From Paracoccaceae bacterium (lineage in GTDB: Bacteria > Pseudomonadota > Alphaproteobacteria > Rhodobacterales > Rhodobacteraceae), in the NCBI GenBank assembly GCA_027486345.1, contig JAIXPH010000032.1, positions 62,001 through 126,000 of the forward strand: a stretch of DNA of 64,000 bases. The letters run 5' to 3'. The notes beneath the pieces are model-generated. The model made no database searches and was not told where the DNA came from. It worked only from the letters and a program-made list of their open reading frames with translations. This document shows positions 46,372-54,974 of the stretch, piece after piece. The translations under genes and the position numbers were made by a program. The first letter of the stretch is position 1. Each line of letters begins with the position of its first letter.

Positions 46372-47670
46372 ATGGCAGAGTTCGACAGACTTCTCGCGCG
46401 GCTGGCGCAGGTGCAGCCCCTCCGGCGCACGGGCACGGTCACGGCGATTTCCGCTGGAACGGTGACCGTGGCCGGTCTGCCCGGCGCAGCGCTGGGGGAC
46501 CGTATCCGCCTGTCTTCGGCGCTGGAGGGCGAGGTGATGGCGCTACATCCGGGGGCGGCGGTGGTGATGCCCGATTCGATGCCGGATGGTCTGGGCACCG
46601 GGGCGATGGTGGACCTGATCGGTCCCGCGCGGATTGCCCCGGATGCCAGCTGGATCGGGCGGGTGGTCGATCCCTTTGGCAACCCTTTGGACGGGCGGGC
46701 GCTTTTGCCCGGCCCCTTGCCGCGGGCGCTGCGGGCGGCCCCGCCGCCGCCCGCCACCCGTCGCAGGCTTGGCGCGCGGTTGGAAACCGGGACGGCGGTG
46801 TTTGATACGCTTCTGCCGCTGGTCCAGGGTCAGCGGATTGGCCTTTTCGCGGGGTCGGGGGTGGGCAAGTCCTCGCTTCTGGCGCGGCTGGCGCGGGGGG
46901 TGCAGGCCGATGTGGTTGTGATCGCGCTGATTGGCGAACGGGGGCGGGAGGTGAAGGATTTCACCGATGATGTCCTTGGCCCCGACGGCATGGCGCGCAG
47001 CGTGGTGGTTGCGGCAACCTCGGACCAACCGCCCGTGGTGCGCCGCCGCTGCGCCTGGGCCGCGATGGCGGTGGCCGAACAGTTCCGCGATATGGGGCTG
47101 CATGTGCTGTTTCTGGCCGACAGCGTCACCCGCTTTGCCGAAGCGCATCGCGAAGTGGCACTGGCGGGCGGAGAGGTTGCCGCCCTGCGTGGCCATCCGC
47201 CATCGGTCGCCCATGCCATCATGTCGCTGGCCGAACGCGCCGGGCCGGGGGCTGACGGAACGGGCGACATCACGGCGGTGTTTTCGGTGCTGGTCGCCGG
47301 ATCGGATATGGAGGAACCGGTGGCCGATATTCTGCGCGGCGTGCTGGATGGCCATGTGGTGATGGACCGCCGCATCGCCGAACGTGGGCGCTATCCTGCG
47401 ATTGATCTGCTGAAATCGGTCTCGCGCAGCCTGCCCGGCGCCGCGTCAGAGGTGGAAAACGCGCTGATCGGGCAGACACGTCGGGTGTTGGCGGCCTGGG
47501 ATCGGGCGGAGTTGATGGTGCAGGCCGGGCTTTACGCGCGCGGCTCTGACCCTGCAGTGGATGAGGCGATCCGCCTCTTCCCGCGTCTGGATGCCTTTCT
47601 GGCCGAAGCCGCGCCCGAGGGGGGGGTGAGTGCCAGTTTCGCCCGCCTGTCGCAGCTTTTGCGCGGCTAA
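46372..47670 (+). CDS. fliI: Flagellum-specific export ATPase FliI
   Basis: FliI is the F1-like ATPase that feeds substrates to the flagellar export gate. The 432-residue protein has Walker A (FAGSGVGKSSLL), the signature ALIGERGREVKDF, Walker B with HVLFLADSVTRFAEAHREV, and a C-terminal helical domain. The ATG at 46372 follows AAGGGAACGTG; an in-frame ATG 21 bases earlier lacks a ribosome site. It is a single-gene plus-strand unit divergent from flgB. Confidence 0.95.
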   Translation: MAEFDRLLARLAQVQPLRRTGTVTAISAGTVTVAGLPGAALGDRIRLSSALEGEVMALHPGAAVVMPDSMPDGLGTGAMVDLIGPARIAPDASWIGRVVDPFGNPLDGRALLPGPLPRALRAAPPPPATRRRLGARLETGTAVFDTLLPLVQGQRIGLFAGSGVGKSSLLARLARGVQADVVVIALIGERGREVKDFTDDVLGPDGMARSVVVAATSDQPPVVRRRCAWAAMAVAEQFRDMGLHVLFLADSVTRFAEAHREVALAGGEVAALRGHPPSVAHAIMSLAERAGPGADGTGDITAVFSVLVAGSDMEEPVADILRGVLDGHVVMDRRIAERGRYPAIDLLKSVSRSLPGAASEVENALIGQTRRVLAAWDRAELMVQAGLYARGSDPAVDEAIRLFPRLDAFLAEAAPEGGVSASFARLSQLLRG

Positions 47671-48464
47671 AGACGGCGAAACAGACCCGCTTGCAGCAAG
47701 GTCAGCGCCGGGGCGGTGGCCTGCGGATTTTCCAGCGATGACAGGCCGAGGAACCGGCGGATCAGCGATTCACGCTTGGCCGGGTCGGTGAACTGGGCCA
47801 GCGTTTCATTGCCAAAGACCGCCTCTGTCCGCGATTGGAACTCGGTCAGTTGTCGGTCAAGGTCCAGCGTGGCGATGCGGGCAGGAAGGCCAAGCGCGGT
47901 TTGCATCACGGATCGTAGCGGCGGATTGCCCATCAGGGTGAACCATTTGGTCTTCTCCGTGCCCGACCGGCTGGCCAAAGCTGCCAATTCCCGCTGCGCG
48001 TTCATGGCCAAGCGCAGGGCATTGTCCTGCGCGCCCACAGCCGTTTCAAAACGCCGCTCGCGCCATTGCGCCAGAATGGTGTCGGCAAAGGCGGAATCCT
48101 TGCTGCGCGGGGTCTTGAAGTCGCCAAAGCCAAAGGCCGCGGACATCTGGGCATAGCGTTTGTCAGACAGTTTCGTGGCCAAAGCACCGGGGGTCAGGGT
48201 GCCCCCCTCCAGCACCTTGCGGATGAAGAAGCGGCTATTCAGATCCGCCTCCAGCCCGAAAGCCTCAAGCGTGACCTTCAGCAGACGGCGGTCATTCACC
48301 AGGGCCTCTGCGCTGTCGATCTTGCCGATGCGGTCGCGGTAATGGGCGGCATCGCGCTGCATCTCGGGTTGGGCCGCCAGAACAGCGGTCTGGCTGGCCC
48401 TTGTGCGTTGCAGCATGGCCCAGCCGGGGATACCGCCACCGGTCAGGACAGGCGCGAAGCTCAT
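47667..48464 (-). CDS. DUF1217 flagellar-cluster protein
   Basis: This 265-residue protein belongs to DUF1217, found in flagellar clusters of alphaproteobacteria. It is helical with repeated motifs (GLEADLNSRFFIRKVLEGGT, KRYAQMSAAFGF, LPARIATLDLDRQLTEF). The function is unknown; secretion as a flagellar structural or accessory protein has been suggested by context. It lies downstream of flbT, overlapping by 4 bases, and is convergent with fliI, overlapping by 4 bases. Confidence 0.82.
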   Translation of the reverse strand: MSFAPVLTGGGIPGWAMLQRTRASQTAVLAAQPEMQRDAAHYRDRIGKIDSAEALVNDRRLLKVTLEAFGLEADLNSRFFIRKVLEGGTLTPGALATKLSDKRYAQMSAAFGFGDFKTPRSKDSAFADTILAQWRERRFETAVGAQDNALRLAMNAQRELAALASRSGTEKTKWFTLMGNPPLRSVMQTALGLPARIATLDLDRQLTEFQSRTEAVFGNETLAQFTDPAKRESLIRRFLGLSSLENPQATAPALTLLQAGLFRRL

Positions 48465-48865
48465 GCCCGACGCGCGGCCAAAAGCCGTTCCTCACGCGGC
48501 AGCAGGCACCGCAGGGATTTCATCACGAGGTAGTGTTGCTCCTCCAGAACCGCCCGGCCGGCAGAGGTCAGCAGGGTCCGGCTGTCCGGGTCGGTCAGGA
48601 TTTGCGACAGTTGCTCGATCCCGCGCAAAAGCTGCATCCGCGTGTCGGCAGGATCAGCATCCCCTGACAGCACCAGTTGCGCAAGATAACAGACGCGGCG
48701 GACGGGGGTGGTCACCTCTTCGGGGTGGATGGCGTCGCGCAGGCGCAGGATATGCGCGTTCGGTGTCATCACGTTGATCTTGGACCGTTTGTCGCCGTTC
48801 TCGATCACCGCGCCGTTGATCAGCACCCGTTCATGCGGGCCCAGCTTCAGGACCAGCCCGGTCAT
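48461..48865 (-). CDS. flbT: Flagellin synthesis regulator FlbT
   Basis: The 134-residue protein matches FlbT (LVLKLGPHERVLINGAVIENGDKRSKINV ... HILRLRDAIHPEEVTTPVRRVCYLAQL). In Caulobacter FlbT acts on flagellin mRNA so that flagellin is made only when the hook is done. It overlaps flaF by 4 bases and lies just after the flagellin gene. Confidence 0.94.
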   Translation of the reverse strand: MTGLVLKLGPHERVLINGAVIENGDKRSKINVMTPNAHILRLRDAIHPEEVTTPVRRVCYLAQLVLSGDADPADTRMQLLRGIEQLSQILTDPDSRTLLTSAGRAVLEEQHYLVMKSLRCLLPREERLLAARRA

Positions 48866-49251
48866 GGTGCTGCCCCTTCGCCCCGCAAGCCGCGCATGAC
48901 GGCGGTGTTGATGTCCACCAGCACCTCTACCCCCGCGGTTCCGTCGAGCACGGCGCGGCTGTGCTGTGCGGTGAATTCATAGAGCCAAAACAGCCGCGCC
49001 CGCAAAAGCGCAGGCAATTGGTTGCCGTCGCCCGCCACATCTGCGGCGAGGGTAGACCAGAGCGACAGATTGTCGTTCAGCGCACGGACAAAGCCGGGAT
49101 GATCGCTGTCACGCTGCGCGGCCGCCACCGTCAAGCGACCTGTGACCCGGGCGAGCAGATCGTATTCCACGGCGCGCGGAGTGCGGGCCGGGGCTTCGGG
49201 ACGCGCATAGGCGCGGGTCGCCGAATAGGCGGGATTGGTGTGCGCGTTCAT
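48862..49251 (-). CDS. flaF: Flagellar biosynthesis regulator FlaF
   Basis: The 129-residue protein matches FlaF (RAVEYDLLARVTGRLTVAAAQ, LNDNLSLWSTLAADVAGDGNQLPALLRARLFWLYEFT). FlaF works with FlbT; in Caulobacter it promotes flagellin synthesis and secretion. It begins 69 bases after the flagellin stop. Confidence 0.94.
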   Translation of the reverse strand: MNAHTNPAYSATRAYARPEAPARTPRAVEYDLLARVTGRLTVAAAQRDSDHPGFVRALNDNLSLWSTLAADVAGDGNQLPALLRARLFWLYEFTAQHSRAVLDGTAGVEVLVDINTAVMRGLRGEGAAP

Positions 49252-49319
49252 GGTTCAGGATGCCCTTGGGATATGGGGACGGGGGACGGGTCGTCCGCCC
49301 CCCGCCGCGTCGGCGTGGT

Positions 49320-50528
49320 TTAGCCGCGGAACAGCGCGAGCAGGTTCTGCGGGGCCTGATTGGCGATGGACAGGGCCTGCGTGGACAGCTGTTGCTGCAC
49401 CTGCAGGGCCTGCAACCGGGCCGAGGTTTCTTCCATATCCGCATCGACCAGCGTGCCGATGCCCGCCTTCAGCGAATCCGACAGGTCCGAGATGAACTTC
49501 GATTGGGTGTCGATCCGACCCTGCGCCGAACCGAACGCCGCCGCCGCCGAGATCGAGGTTTGCAGCAGCGACTCGATGTTGCCCAGCGCCGCCTGTGCCC
49601 CGCCCGCGGTGGAGACATCAATGGCCTCCAGCGCGCCCAGACCGCCCGCACCCGCGTTGGTGAACTGGGCGCTGACGGTCAGATCCTTGGCGCCGTTGTT
49701 GGTAAAGGCGATCTGGCCGGGCGTCGCGCTGTCATAGTCCAGCTCCAGCCCGTCGATCCCAAGCGCCTCCACCGCCTGTTTCAGGCCGACGGCGACGATG
49801 TCAGAGGGCGTGGCGGCGGCGACATCCGCATCCGTCACTGTGTAGCTGGCCACCTTGCCACCAATGCTGATCGACACCTTGTCGCCCGCGTCGAAGGCAT
49901 CGGTGCCGTCGTCGATGACGATGTTGCCGGTGCCACCCGCCTTGTCCAAGGCAAAGCCCGCCGTATCGTTGTCGGTCGAAACACCGTCGGACCCCGCGAG
50001 CACCCCCTTGGCCGAATAGGCCCCGATCGAGAGGTCCTGCGCATTGACCGTGATCGACGAGGCCGCGACCCCACCCGACGAGCGGTCCAGCGACGCCAGG
50101 ATATCGACCGAGGTGTTGCTGCCGTTCACAAGGTTCATCCCGTTGAACTGCGCCGCGCCCACCACCGAGGAGATCTGGTCACGCAGGGCGGTGATGTCGG
50201 TCTGGATCTTCGCACGGTCCACGTTGGATTCCTGCGCGGCGACGATCTTGCCCTTCATCTGCGTCAGCAGGCTGGTCACCGTTTCCGAGGCCTGACGCGC
50301 CACGGCAATGGTCGACGACCCGAGGGAGAGGCTGTCGGAAATGCCCTTGAACCCTTTCACATCGGACTCCATCACCTTCGAGATGGACCAGACCGCGGCA
50401 TTGTCCTTGGCCGAGGCCACCGACTTGCCGGTCGAGATTTCCGACTGGGTCTTGGTCATGCTGGCGTTGATGGTCTTCATCGTTTGCAGCGCGACCATGG
50501 CGCTGTTGTTGGTCAGGATGGACGACAT
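49320..50528 (-). CDS. fliC: Flagellin
   Basis: The 402-residue filament protein has the conserved D0/D1 N-terminus (SSILTNNSAMVALQTMKTINASM) and C-terminus (QLSTQALSIANQAPQNLLALFRG). The variable D2/D3 part is about residues 170-290 and is rich in Asp/Gly/Ala. The ATG at 50528 sits 7 bases after AGGAG. It is the only flagellin gene in the window and is followed by flaF-flbT, the gene order of post-transcriptionally controlled flagellins. The 221-base upstream region holds a CTAA-N7-CTAA sequence. Confidence 0.95.
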   Translation of the reverse strand: MSSILTNNSAMVALQTMKTINASMTKTQSEISTGKSVASAKDNAAVWSISKVMESDVKGFKGISDSLSLGSSTIAVARQASETVTSLLTQMKGKIVAAQESNVDRAKIQTDITALRDQISSVVGAAQFNGMNLVNGSNTSVDILASLDRSSGGVAASSITVNAQDLSIGAYSAKGVLAGSDGVSTDNDTAGFALDKAGGTGNIVIDDGTDAFDAGDKVSISIGGKVASYTVTDADVAAATPSDIVAVGLKQAVEALGIDGLELDYDSATPGQIAFTNNGAKDLTVSAQFTNAGAGGLGALEAIDVSTAGGAQAALGNIESLLQTSISAAAAFGSAQGRIDTQSKFISDLSDSLKAGIGTLVDADMEETSARLQALQVQQQLSTQALSIANQAPQNLLALFRG

Positions 50529-50670
50529 GTCCACGCTCCTTTGCTTGGTCCGGGCTTTGCCGGGCCGATATGCCGCCGGGGCGGCTTTTGCGGATTTCCT
50601 CCGTGCGGGGGCTGGGCCCGCCGCGCCAATCCCATCACCGGGTTGCAGGGACAGATAAGCGCGGCGACTC

Positions 50671-50685
50671 CTAAGGTTTCGCTAA
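50671..50685 (-). promoter_or_regulatory. CtrA-box-like site upstream of flagellin
   Basis: CTAA-GGTTTCG-CTAA (minus strand TTAG-CGAAACC-TTAG) has the 4-N7-4 geometry of a CtrA box with one mismatch in each half. It lies about 145 bases before the flagellin ATG. It may also serve the FlgN/FlgJ-like transcript end, so its target is uncertain. Confidence 0.4.
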
Positions 50686-50749
50686 TTCCCCTCGCCCCGT
50701 TTTGGCTGGATGCATCGGATTTTCGCCAAATGCCCGGGCAAGTCGGCGG

Positions 50750-51070
50750 TCAGACCCGGCGCGTGGGCGGCAGGGCCGGGCCAAGCGGCGCACGGGTGCC
50801 CGCGCTGTCATAGGTGCCCAGCGCGGCGCGGCCTGTCGCCTCGTCAATCCGGCGGCGGGCGGCGCGAAAGCCGTTGCGCGCGGCATCGACGCAGGCCGCT
50901 GTCTGGATCGCCTGTGCCCGCAGGCGGCGCAACCGGGCGGCATCACTGCGGCGCAGGCCCAGCATCAACCCCTCGATCCGTTCGGCCAGCGCGGGCAAAT
51001 CGGCGTAGTCGCCTGCGATCAGGCGCGCGCGCAGGTCCTCCATCGCGCCTTGCAGGGGATCATGCGGCAT
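50750..51070 (-). CDS. FlgN-like flagellar chaperone candidate
   Basis: This 106-residue helical protein (MEDLRARLIAGDYADLPALAERIEGLMLGLRRSDAARLRRLRAQAIQ) has a C-terminal segment GTYDSAGTRAPLG that recalls the end of FlgN proteins. FlgN is the chaperone for the hook-filament junction proteins FlgK and FlgL. The start at 51070 overlaps the FlgJ-like stop. Assignment is by length, composition and place; similarity is low. Confidence 0.5.
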   Translation of the reverse strand: MPHDPLQGAMEDLRARLIAGDYADLPALAERIEGLMLGLRRSDAARLRRLRAQAIQTAACVDAARNGFRAARRRIDEATGRAALGTYDSAGTRAPLGPALPPTRRV

Positions 51071-51344
51071 CGGAAGCCCCCTTGTCCCGACCCGCACCAT
51101 CGCGTGCGACCAAGGCGCGAAACAGCGCCTCTGACAGGCCGATTCCCCCGGCCTGCACCATCGATTCGGCCTGCGCGTCCCGCAGGAAGGACGCGAATTG
51201 TGCGGCTCCGGCGCCGCCGCCCATCCCCTCTGCCGCGCGGTCAAGCCCGGCATGGGCCAGCATCTGCGACAGGAACGTCGCCTCTAACCTGTTGGCTTGA
51301 TTGAATAGAACATCTGTTCGTGGGGTGTGTGGCCGCGTCTGCAT
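51060..51344 (-). CDS. flgJ: FlgJ-like rod-capping protein (rod-binding domain only)
   Basis: The 94-residue product has the FlgJ rod-binding domain (NQANRLEATFLSQMLAHAGLDR ... AAQFASFLRDAQAESMVQAGGIGLSEALFRAL). It lacks the muramidase half of enterobacterial FlgJ. The separate lytic transglycosylase at 36983-37615 likely fills that role. The ATG at 51344 follows CGGAGACAGCG. It is divergent from fliK. Confidence 0.85.
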   Translation of the reverse strand: MQTRPHTPRTDVLFNQANRLEATFLSQMLAHAGLDRAAEGMGGGAGAAQFASFLRDAQAESMVQAGGIGLSEALFRALVARDGAGRDKGASDAA

Positions 51345-51410
51345 CGCTGTCTCCGTTCTGGATGGATCGGGGTCATGAGTCGAATTTTCCGGATCATGTC
51401 GGCAGGCCGG

Positions 51411-51425
51411 TAAACAATCGGTAAT
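51411..51425. promoter_or_regulatory. CtrA-box-like site between flgJ and fliK
   Basis: TAAA-CAATCGG-TAAT has the same 7-base core as the fliF/fliL site and similar half sites. It lies 66 bases from the flgJ-like start and 49 from the fliK start, again in a divergent flagellar promoter region. Confidence 0.5.
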
Positions 51426-51474
51426 CGGTTTGCGGGAAAGATCGGCGCATCGCTTTGGCAATCACCGGTGGGTC

Positions 51475-53433
51475 ATGGTCCCGTCTTTCGCGCTCGTCTC
51501 CCTGCCACACACCCTGCGGTCCGGCGCGCTGCCGGATGACCCGCCAACCGACGCAGGGGATTTCGCTGCCATTCTGGCGCAGATGATGCAGGAACCGCCT
51601 TTGCCGACGGTCACATCTGGCGCGGCACCCGCGCCCGGACCCTCGGCTGACGTGCCCCCCCCACGCGCCGAGGATCTAGCGGCGATTCTGGCAGAGATCA
51701 CGAAGGACCCGCCTGTCACGTCGGCGACTCCCGGCGCGGCACCGTTGGTCGAGCCAGCTGGTGACGGCGTGGCCCCCCGTGCGGCCCCCCACATCGCCCC
51801 ACGTGCCGAGGATGTCGCGGCGATTCTGGTCAGCAAGACGCCGGGCCTGCCTGTGCCGACGGTCACGCCCGGCTTGGCATCGGCCCCCGCAGTTGATGTG
51901 GCAGGTCCCCCTGTCGGGGATGTTGGGGCAATCCGGGCGGTCGCATCGCGACCTCTGCCCGTGGCGGCGGATCGGACGGTGGAAACCGGACCCACAGCGG
52001 CAGGTGACGGGCTTGGACAGCCGACGGGCCAGGATCCAGCGCCCCCGCTCGGGGCGATCTTGCCGCCACCGCCGAGCTTGGCAGGAGGCGCGCCGCCCGC
52101 CTCCTCTGTGACGCGGACAGAGCCGACGCCCGGCCGGACCCATGCGGGCAGGGCGGAAGGCTGGCACTGGCCAGCCGCGGCACATCTGCCCACGACCACC
52201 CTGGGACTGACAGATGTCGCGGCCCCACAAGGTTTTGCACGGAGACAGGAGGCGCAGCCTGCGCCCGACACAACGCTGGGGCAGCCTCCGATAGTGTCCT
52301 TTGAGGCAGCGCCTTCGGGCAGGACCGACCCCAAGACGCCGTCCTATGCGCCCGCCGTCGCAGCCATGCCGGAGGCTTGGCAAGGACGGCCCGCTCCAGC
52401 GCCCACTGCGCCACGTGACCCGGCCACGGTCTCGTCCCCTCCGGGCGGCCACCTCCAACCGGCCCCCCCATCATCTCAGGCACGCCAGCATGCAGACGTT
52501 GGGACTGAGGGTCAGATGCAGACCCGAGAGATTCCGGCGCAGGGCATGGTCCCCCTTGGCGACGTGGCCTTTGGGCCTGCCAAGACGATGGCGGCGGCGG
52601 GTGCGCCACCCCTTGGCCTGTCCGTGGCACAGCCGACCACTCTGCCGCCGGGGTTCGCCGGGCCGGGGGCGGGCGTGCCAGAGTCCCCGCGATCACAGGC
52701 CGGAACACCAGAGCAGTGGCGCATCCAGCAAAGGGCACCATTGCCGCCCCCACCACCGACCGCGCAGCCCACACAGGACCAAACGGCGGCGCTGACCCCT
52801 ATGGCCATCGGAGACCCGGACGCATCGGCGGAGGAGGCGCAAAGACACGAAGGCACCCTCCCGCCAGCAGGGCAGGCTGCGATGCCGACCGCTGGGCCTG
52901 TGTCGCTTGCCACCCCCGCGAAAGAGGCTGTGGATCGCACGCGCCCGTCCACCGCCCTGCCCGAAGAGACCCGCGCCATCCTGCGCCAGATCACGCCGCC
53001 AACCGCCGATCACGAGGGCGCGGTGGAAATCGCCCTGTTCCCCAAGGACCTGGGTCAGGTGCGGCTCGATATCCAACAAGGATCAACAGGCACGCATATC
53101 ACCGTATCCACCGACAGGCCCGAAACGCTGGAGCTGATCCGCCGCCACAGCGCGGAGTTGATCGCAGAGTTTCGGGGGGCGGGGATGTCCAATCCCGTGA
53201 TCAGCTTTGCCGTCGCAGATGGACAAACCCCGCCACGACCAGACCCGGCGGGCGCGCTCGCCGGTGGTCCTTTTGGCGCATCCTCGCAGCAGGCGGGGCA
53301 GCACTCCGGCGGGTCATCCAACAGACAGCCCTCGCCCCCCCAAGACCCGTCCTTGGCCGAGCGGGCAGATCCCGCCCCCACCGTCTATCGCAGCGATCCC
53401 GCCCGCCAAGGCGGCATGATCCTGCGCCTGTAA
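51475..53433 (+). CDS. fliK: Flagellar hook-length control protein FliK
   Basis: FliK is secreted during hook growth and triggers the FlhB switch. The 652-residue protein has a long Pro/Ala-rich N-terminal ruler part. It holds three imperfect repeats near the start (about 26-62, 64-99 and 110-145), each beginning with an AED/AGD-x-AAIL motif. The C-terminal FliK domain is clear (AVEIALFPKDLGQVRLDIQQ ... ETLELIRRHSAELIAEFRGAG). The ATG at 51475 follows GGTGGG. The ruler region is low complexity, so length may vary between strains. Confidence 0.9.
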   Translation: MVPSFALVSLPHTLRSGALPDDPPTDAGDFAAILAQMMQEPPLPTVTSGAAPAPGPSADVPPPRAEDLAAILAEITKDPPVTSATPGAAPLVEPAGDGVAPRAAPHIAPRAEDVAAILVSKTPGLPVPTVTPGLASAPAVDVAGPPVGDVGAIRAVASRPLPVAADRTVETGPTAAGDGLGQPTGQDPAPPLGAILPPPPSLAGGAPPASSVTRTEPTPGRTHAGRAEGWHWPAAAHLPTTTLGLTDVAAPQGFARRQEAQPAPDTTLGQPPIVSFEAAPSGRTDPKTPSYAPAVAAMPEAWQGRPAPAPTAPRDPATVSSPPGGHLQPAPPSSQARQHADVGTEGQMQTREIPAQGMVPLGDVAFGPAKTMAAAGAPPLGLSVAQPTTLPPGFAGPGAGVPESPRSQAGTPEQWRIQQRAPLPPPPPTAQPTQDQTAALTPMAIGDPDASAEEAQRHEGTLPPAGQAAMPTAGPVSLATPAKEAVDRTRPSTALPEETRAILRQITPPTADHEGAVEIALFPKDLGQVRLDIQQGSTGTHITVSTDRPETLELIRRHSAELIAEFRGAGMSNPVISFAVADGQTPPRPDPAGALAGGPFGASSQQAGQHSGGSSNRQPSPPQDPSLAERADPAPTVYRSDPARQGGMILRL

Positions 53434-53459
53434 CCCCGCGCCTGTGAAAAGGAGAGCGC

Positions 53460-54113
53460 ATGACCGCGATCACCCCCCTCGGCACTGCCCCGAAAACGGC
53501 GAGAACCGGCGGCGGCATCACCTCGGATTTCACCACCTTCCTCAAGATGCTGACAACCCAGATGCAGAATCAGGACCCGCTGAACCCGATCGATTCCACT
53601 GACTATGCCGCGCAGTTGGCGACCTTTTCGGGCGTGGAACAACAGGTCAGGACCAACAGCCTGCTGGCCGATCTGGGCACGCAATTCGGCTTGATGGGCA
53701 TGGCGCAACTGGCCGGTTGGGTGGGGCAGGAGGCCCGCTCTGCCGGGCCGGTCTGGATGGGGGGAGCGCCGGTCTCGGTGCAGATCGAGCCTGCAAAAGG
53801 CGCGACGCGGGCGGTATTGGTGGCGCGGGATGCCGCCGGAAACATCGCCGCGCGCGAAGAGGTGCCGGTGACGTCGAGTGCCTATCAATGGTTGGGTGGC
53901 GACATGGCGGGCAATCCGCTGCCCGCAGGGCCCTATCGGCTGACGGTGGAAAGCTGGAACGGGGACAAGCAACTGACCACCACACCGGTGCAATCCTACG
54001 CCCGCATCACCGAGGCGCGGAATGGTCCGGATGGCGTGACCCTGCTCTTGCAAGGCGGGATCAGCGTGAAGGCGACCGAAGTGACCGCCCTGCGTGCCGC
54101 GTCTTCGGGGTAA
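53460..54113 (+). CDS. flgD: Flagellar hook capping protein FlgD
   Basis: FlgD caps the growing hook so FlgE can assemble. The 217-residue protein has the N-terminal signature FLKMLTTQMQNQDPLNPIDSTDYAAQLATFSGVEQQ and a C-terminal Tudor/FnIII-like domain (WLGGDMAGNPLPAGPYRLTVESW). It starts 27 bases after fliK. FlgE would usually follow, but here the next gene is an unrelated phosphotransferase, so the flagellar cluster ends at this point. Confidence 0.95.
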   Translation: MTAITPLGTAPKTARTGGGITSDFTTFLKMLTTQMQNQDPLNPIDSTDYAAQLATFSGVEQQVRTNSLLADLGTQFGLMGMAQLAGWVGQEARSAGPVWMGGAPVSVQIEPAKGATRAVLVARDAAGNIAAREEVPVTSSAYQWLGGDMAGNPLPAGPYRLTVESWNGDKQLTTTPVQSYARITEARNGPDGVTLLLQGGISVKATEVTALRAASSG

Positions 54114-54158
54114 GGGCGGCACCTTTCCCCGGCGCGGCGCAGGGTTTAGGGTCGCGCC

Positions 54159-54974
54159 ATGACCTTGACCGCGCTTTTGCCCCCCGAAACACTGCGCGAC
54201 CTGCGTGCGCAGGACAGCGGTTGGACCGCCGGACCGGAGATGGCTCTGTCCGGTGGGCGGACGAACCATGTCTGGCGCTTGGGCAACCGGGTGGTGAAGC
54301 ACTACCGCCCCGAGGCCGCGACCCCGTTGTTTCCCAACGATCCGGCGGCAGAGGTGCGGGCGTTGCGCCGGTTTGCACCCGAAGGGCTGGCCCCGGCGGT
54401 GCGCGCGGTGTCGGGTGATTGGCTGGTGATGGACCATATCCCCGGCGCGGTCTGGGGCCAGACTGCGGATCAAGACCCTGCCCCGGTGGCGCACGTCTTG
54501 GGGCGGTTGCATCGGCTGGGGATCAGTGACGGGTTTCGCGCCTTGCCGAATGGCACGGCGGCACTGCGGGCCGATGCGCTGCGCGTGGCCGCGGCCCTGC
54601 CTCTGCCGCCCTTGCCGGATGTGCCGGATGTGCCCCCCACGGCGCCCTGCCCGGTTCATGCCGATGCTGTGCCGGGGAATATCCTTTTGTCCCCCGGCGG
54701 GCCGGTCCTGATCGACTGGCAATGTCCCGGCATGGGCGATCCGGCAGAGGATTTGGCGACATTCCTGTCGCCCGCGATGCAGTGGCTTTACACCGGGCGC
54801 GTTCTGTCCGCCGATCAACGCGCCCGCTTTCTGGACGCCTATCCTGACGGACGAACGGTGGCGCGCTTCACGGCGCTGGAGCCGCTTTACGACTGGCGCA
54901 TCGCGGCCCATTGCGTCTGGCGGGCCGCGAAGGGCGATGCGGATTACGCCCAAGCCTTAGAGGAAATGGCCTAG
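54159..54974 (+). CDS. Aminoglycoside/choline kinase-like phosphotransferase
   Basis: The 271-residue protein has the APH/ChoK kinase fold. GGRTNHVWRLGNRVVKHYRP gives the N-lobe with the nucleotide-binding Lys. PCPVHADAVPGNILLS is the Brenner catalytic loop, with the Asp of HxDxxxxN as H-A-D-A-x-x-x-N. VLIDWQCPGMGDPAEDLATFL is the DFG-like metal site with Asp. The substrate is unknown; an alcohol such as choline or a sugar is likely, and antibiotic resistance should not be assumed. Its 3' end overlaps ubiB by 18 bases on opposite strands. Confidence 0.82.
   Translation: MTLTALLPPETLRDLRAQDSGWTAGPEMALSGGRTNHVWRLGNRVVKHYRPEAATPLFPNDPAAEVRALRRFAPEGLAPAVRAVSGDWLVMDHIPGAVWGQTADQDPAPVAHVLGRLHRLGISDGFRALPNGTAALRADALRVAAALPLPPLPDVPDVPPTAPCPVHADAVPGNILLSPGGPVLIDWQCPGMGDPAEDLATFLSPAMQWLYTGRVLSADQRARFLDAYPDGRTVARFTALEPLYDWRIAAHCVWRAAKGDADYAQALEEMA

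Noticed and set aside
54159-54974. Antibiotic-resistance aminoglycoside kinase
   Set aside because: Only the general APH/choline-kinase fold is visible. The gene sits in core genome without mobile-element marks, so resistance should not be inferred.
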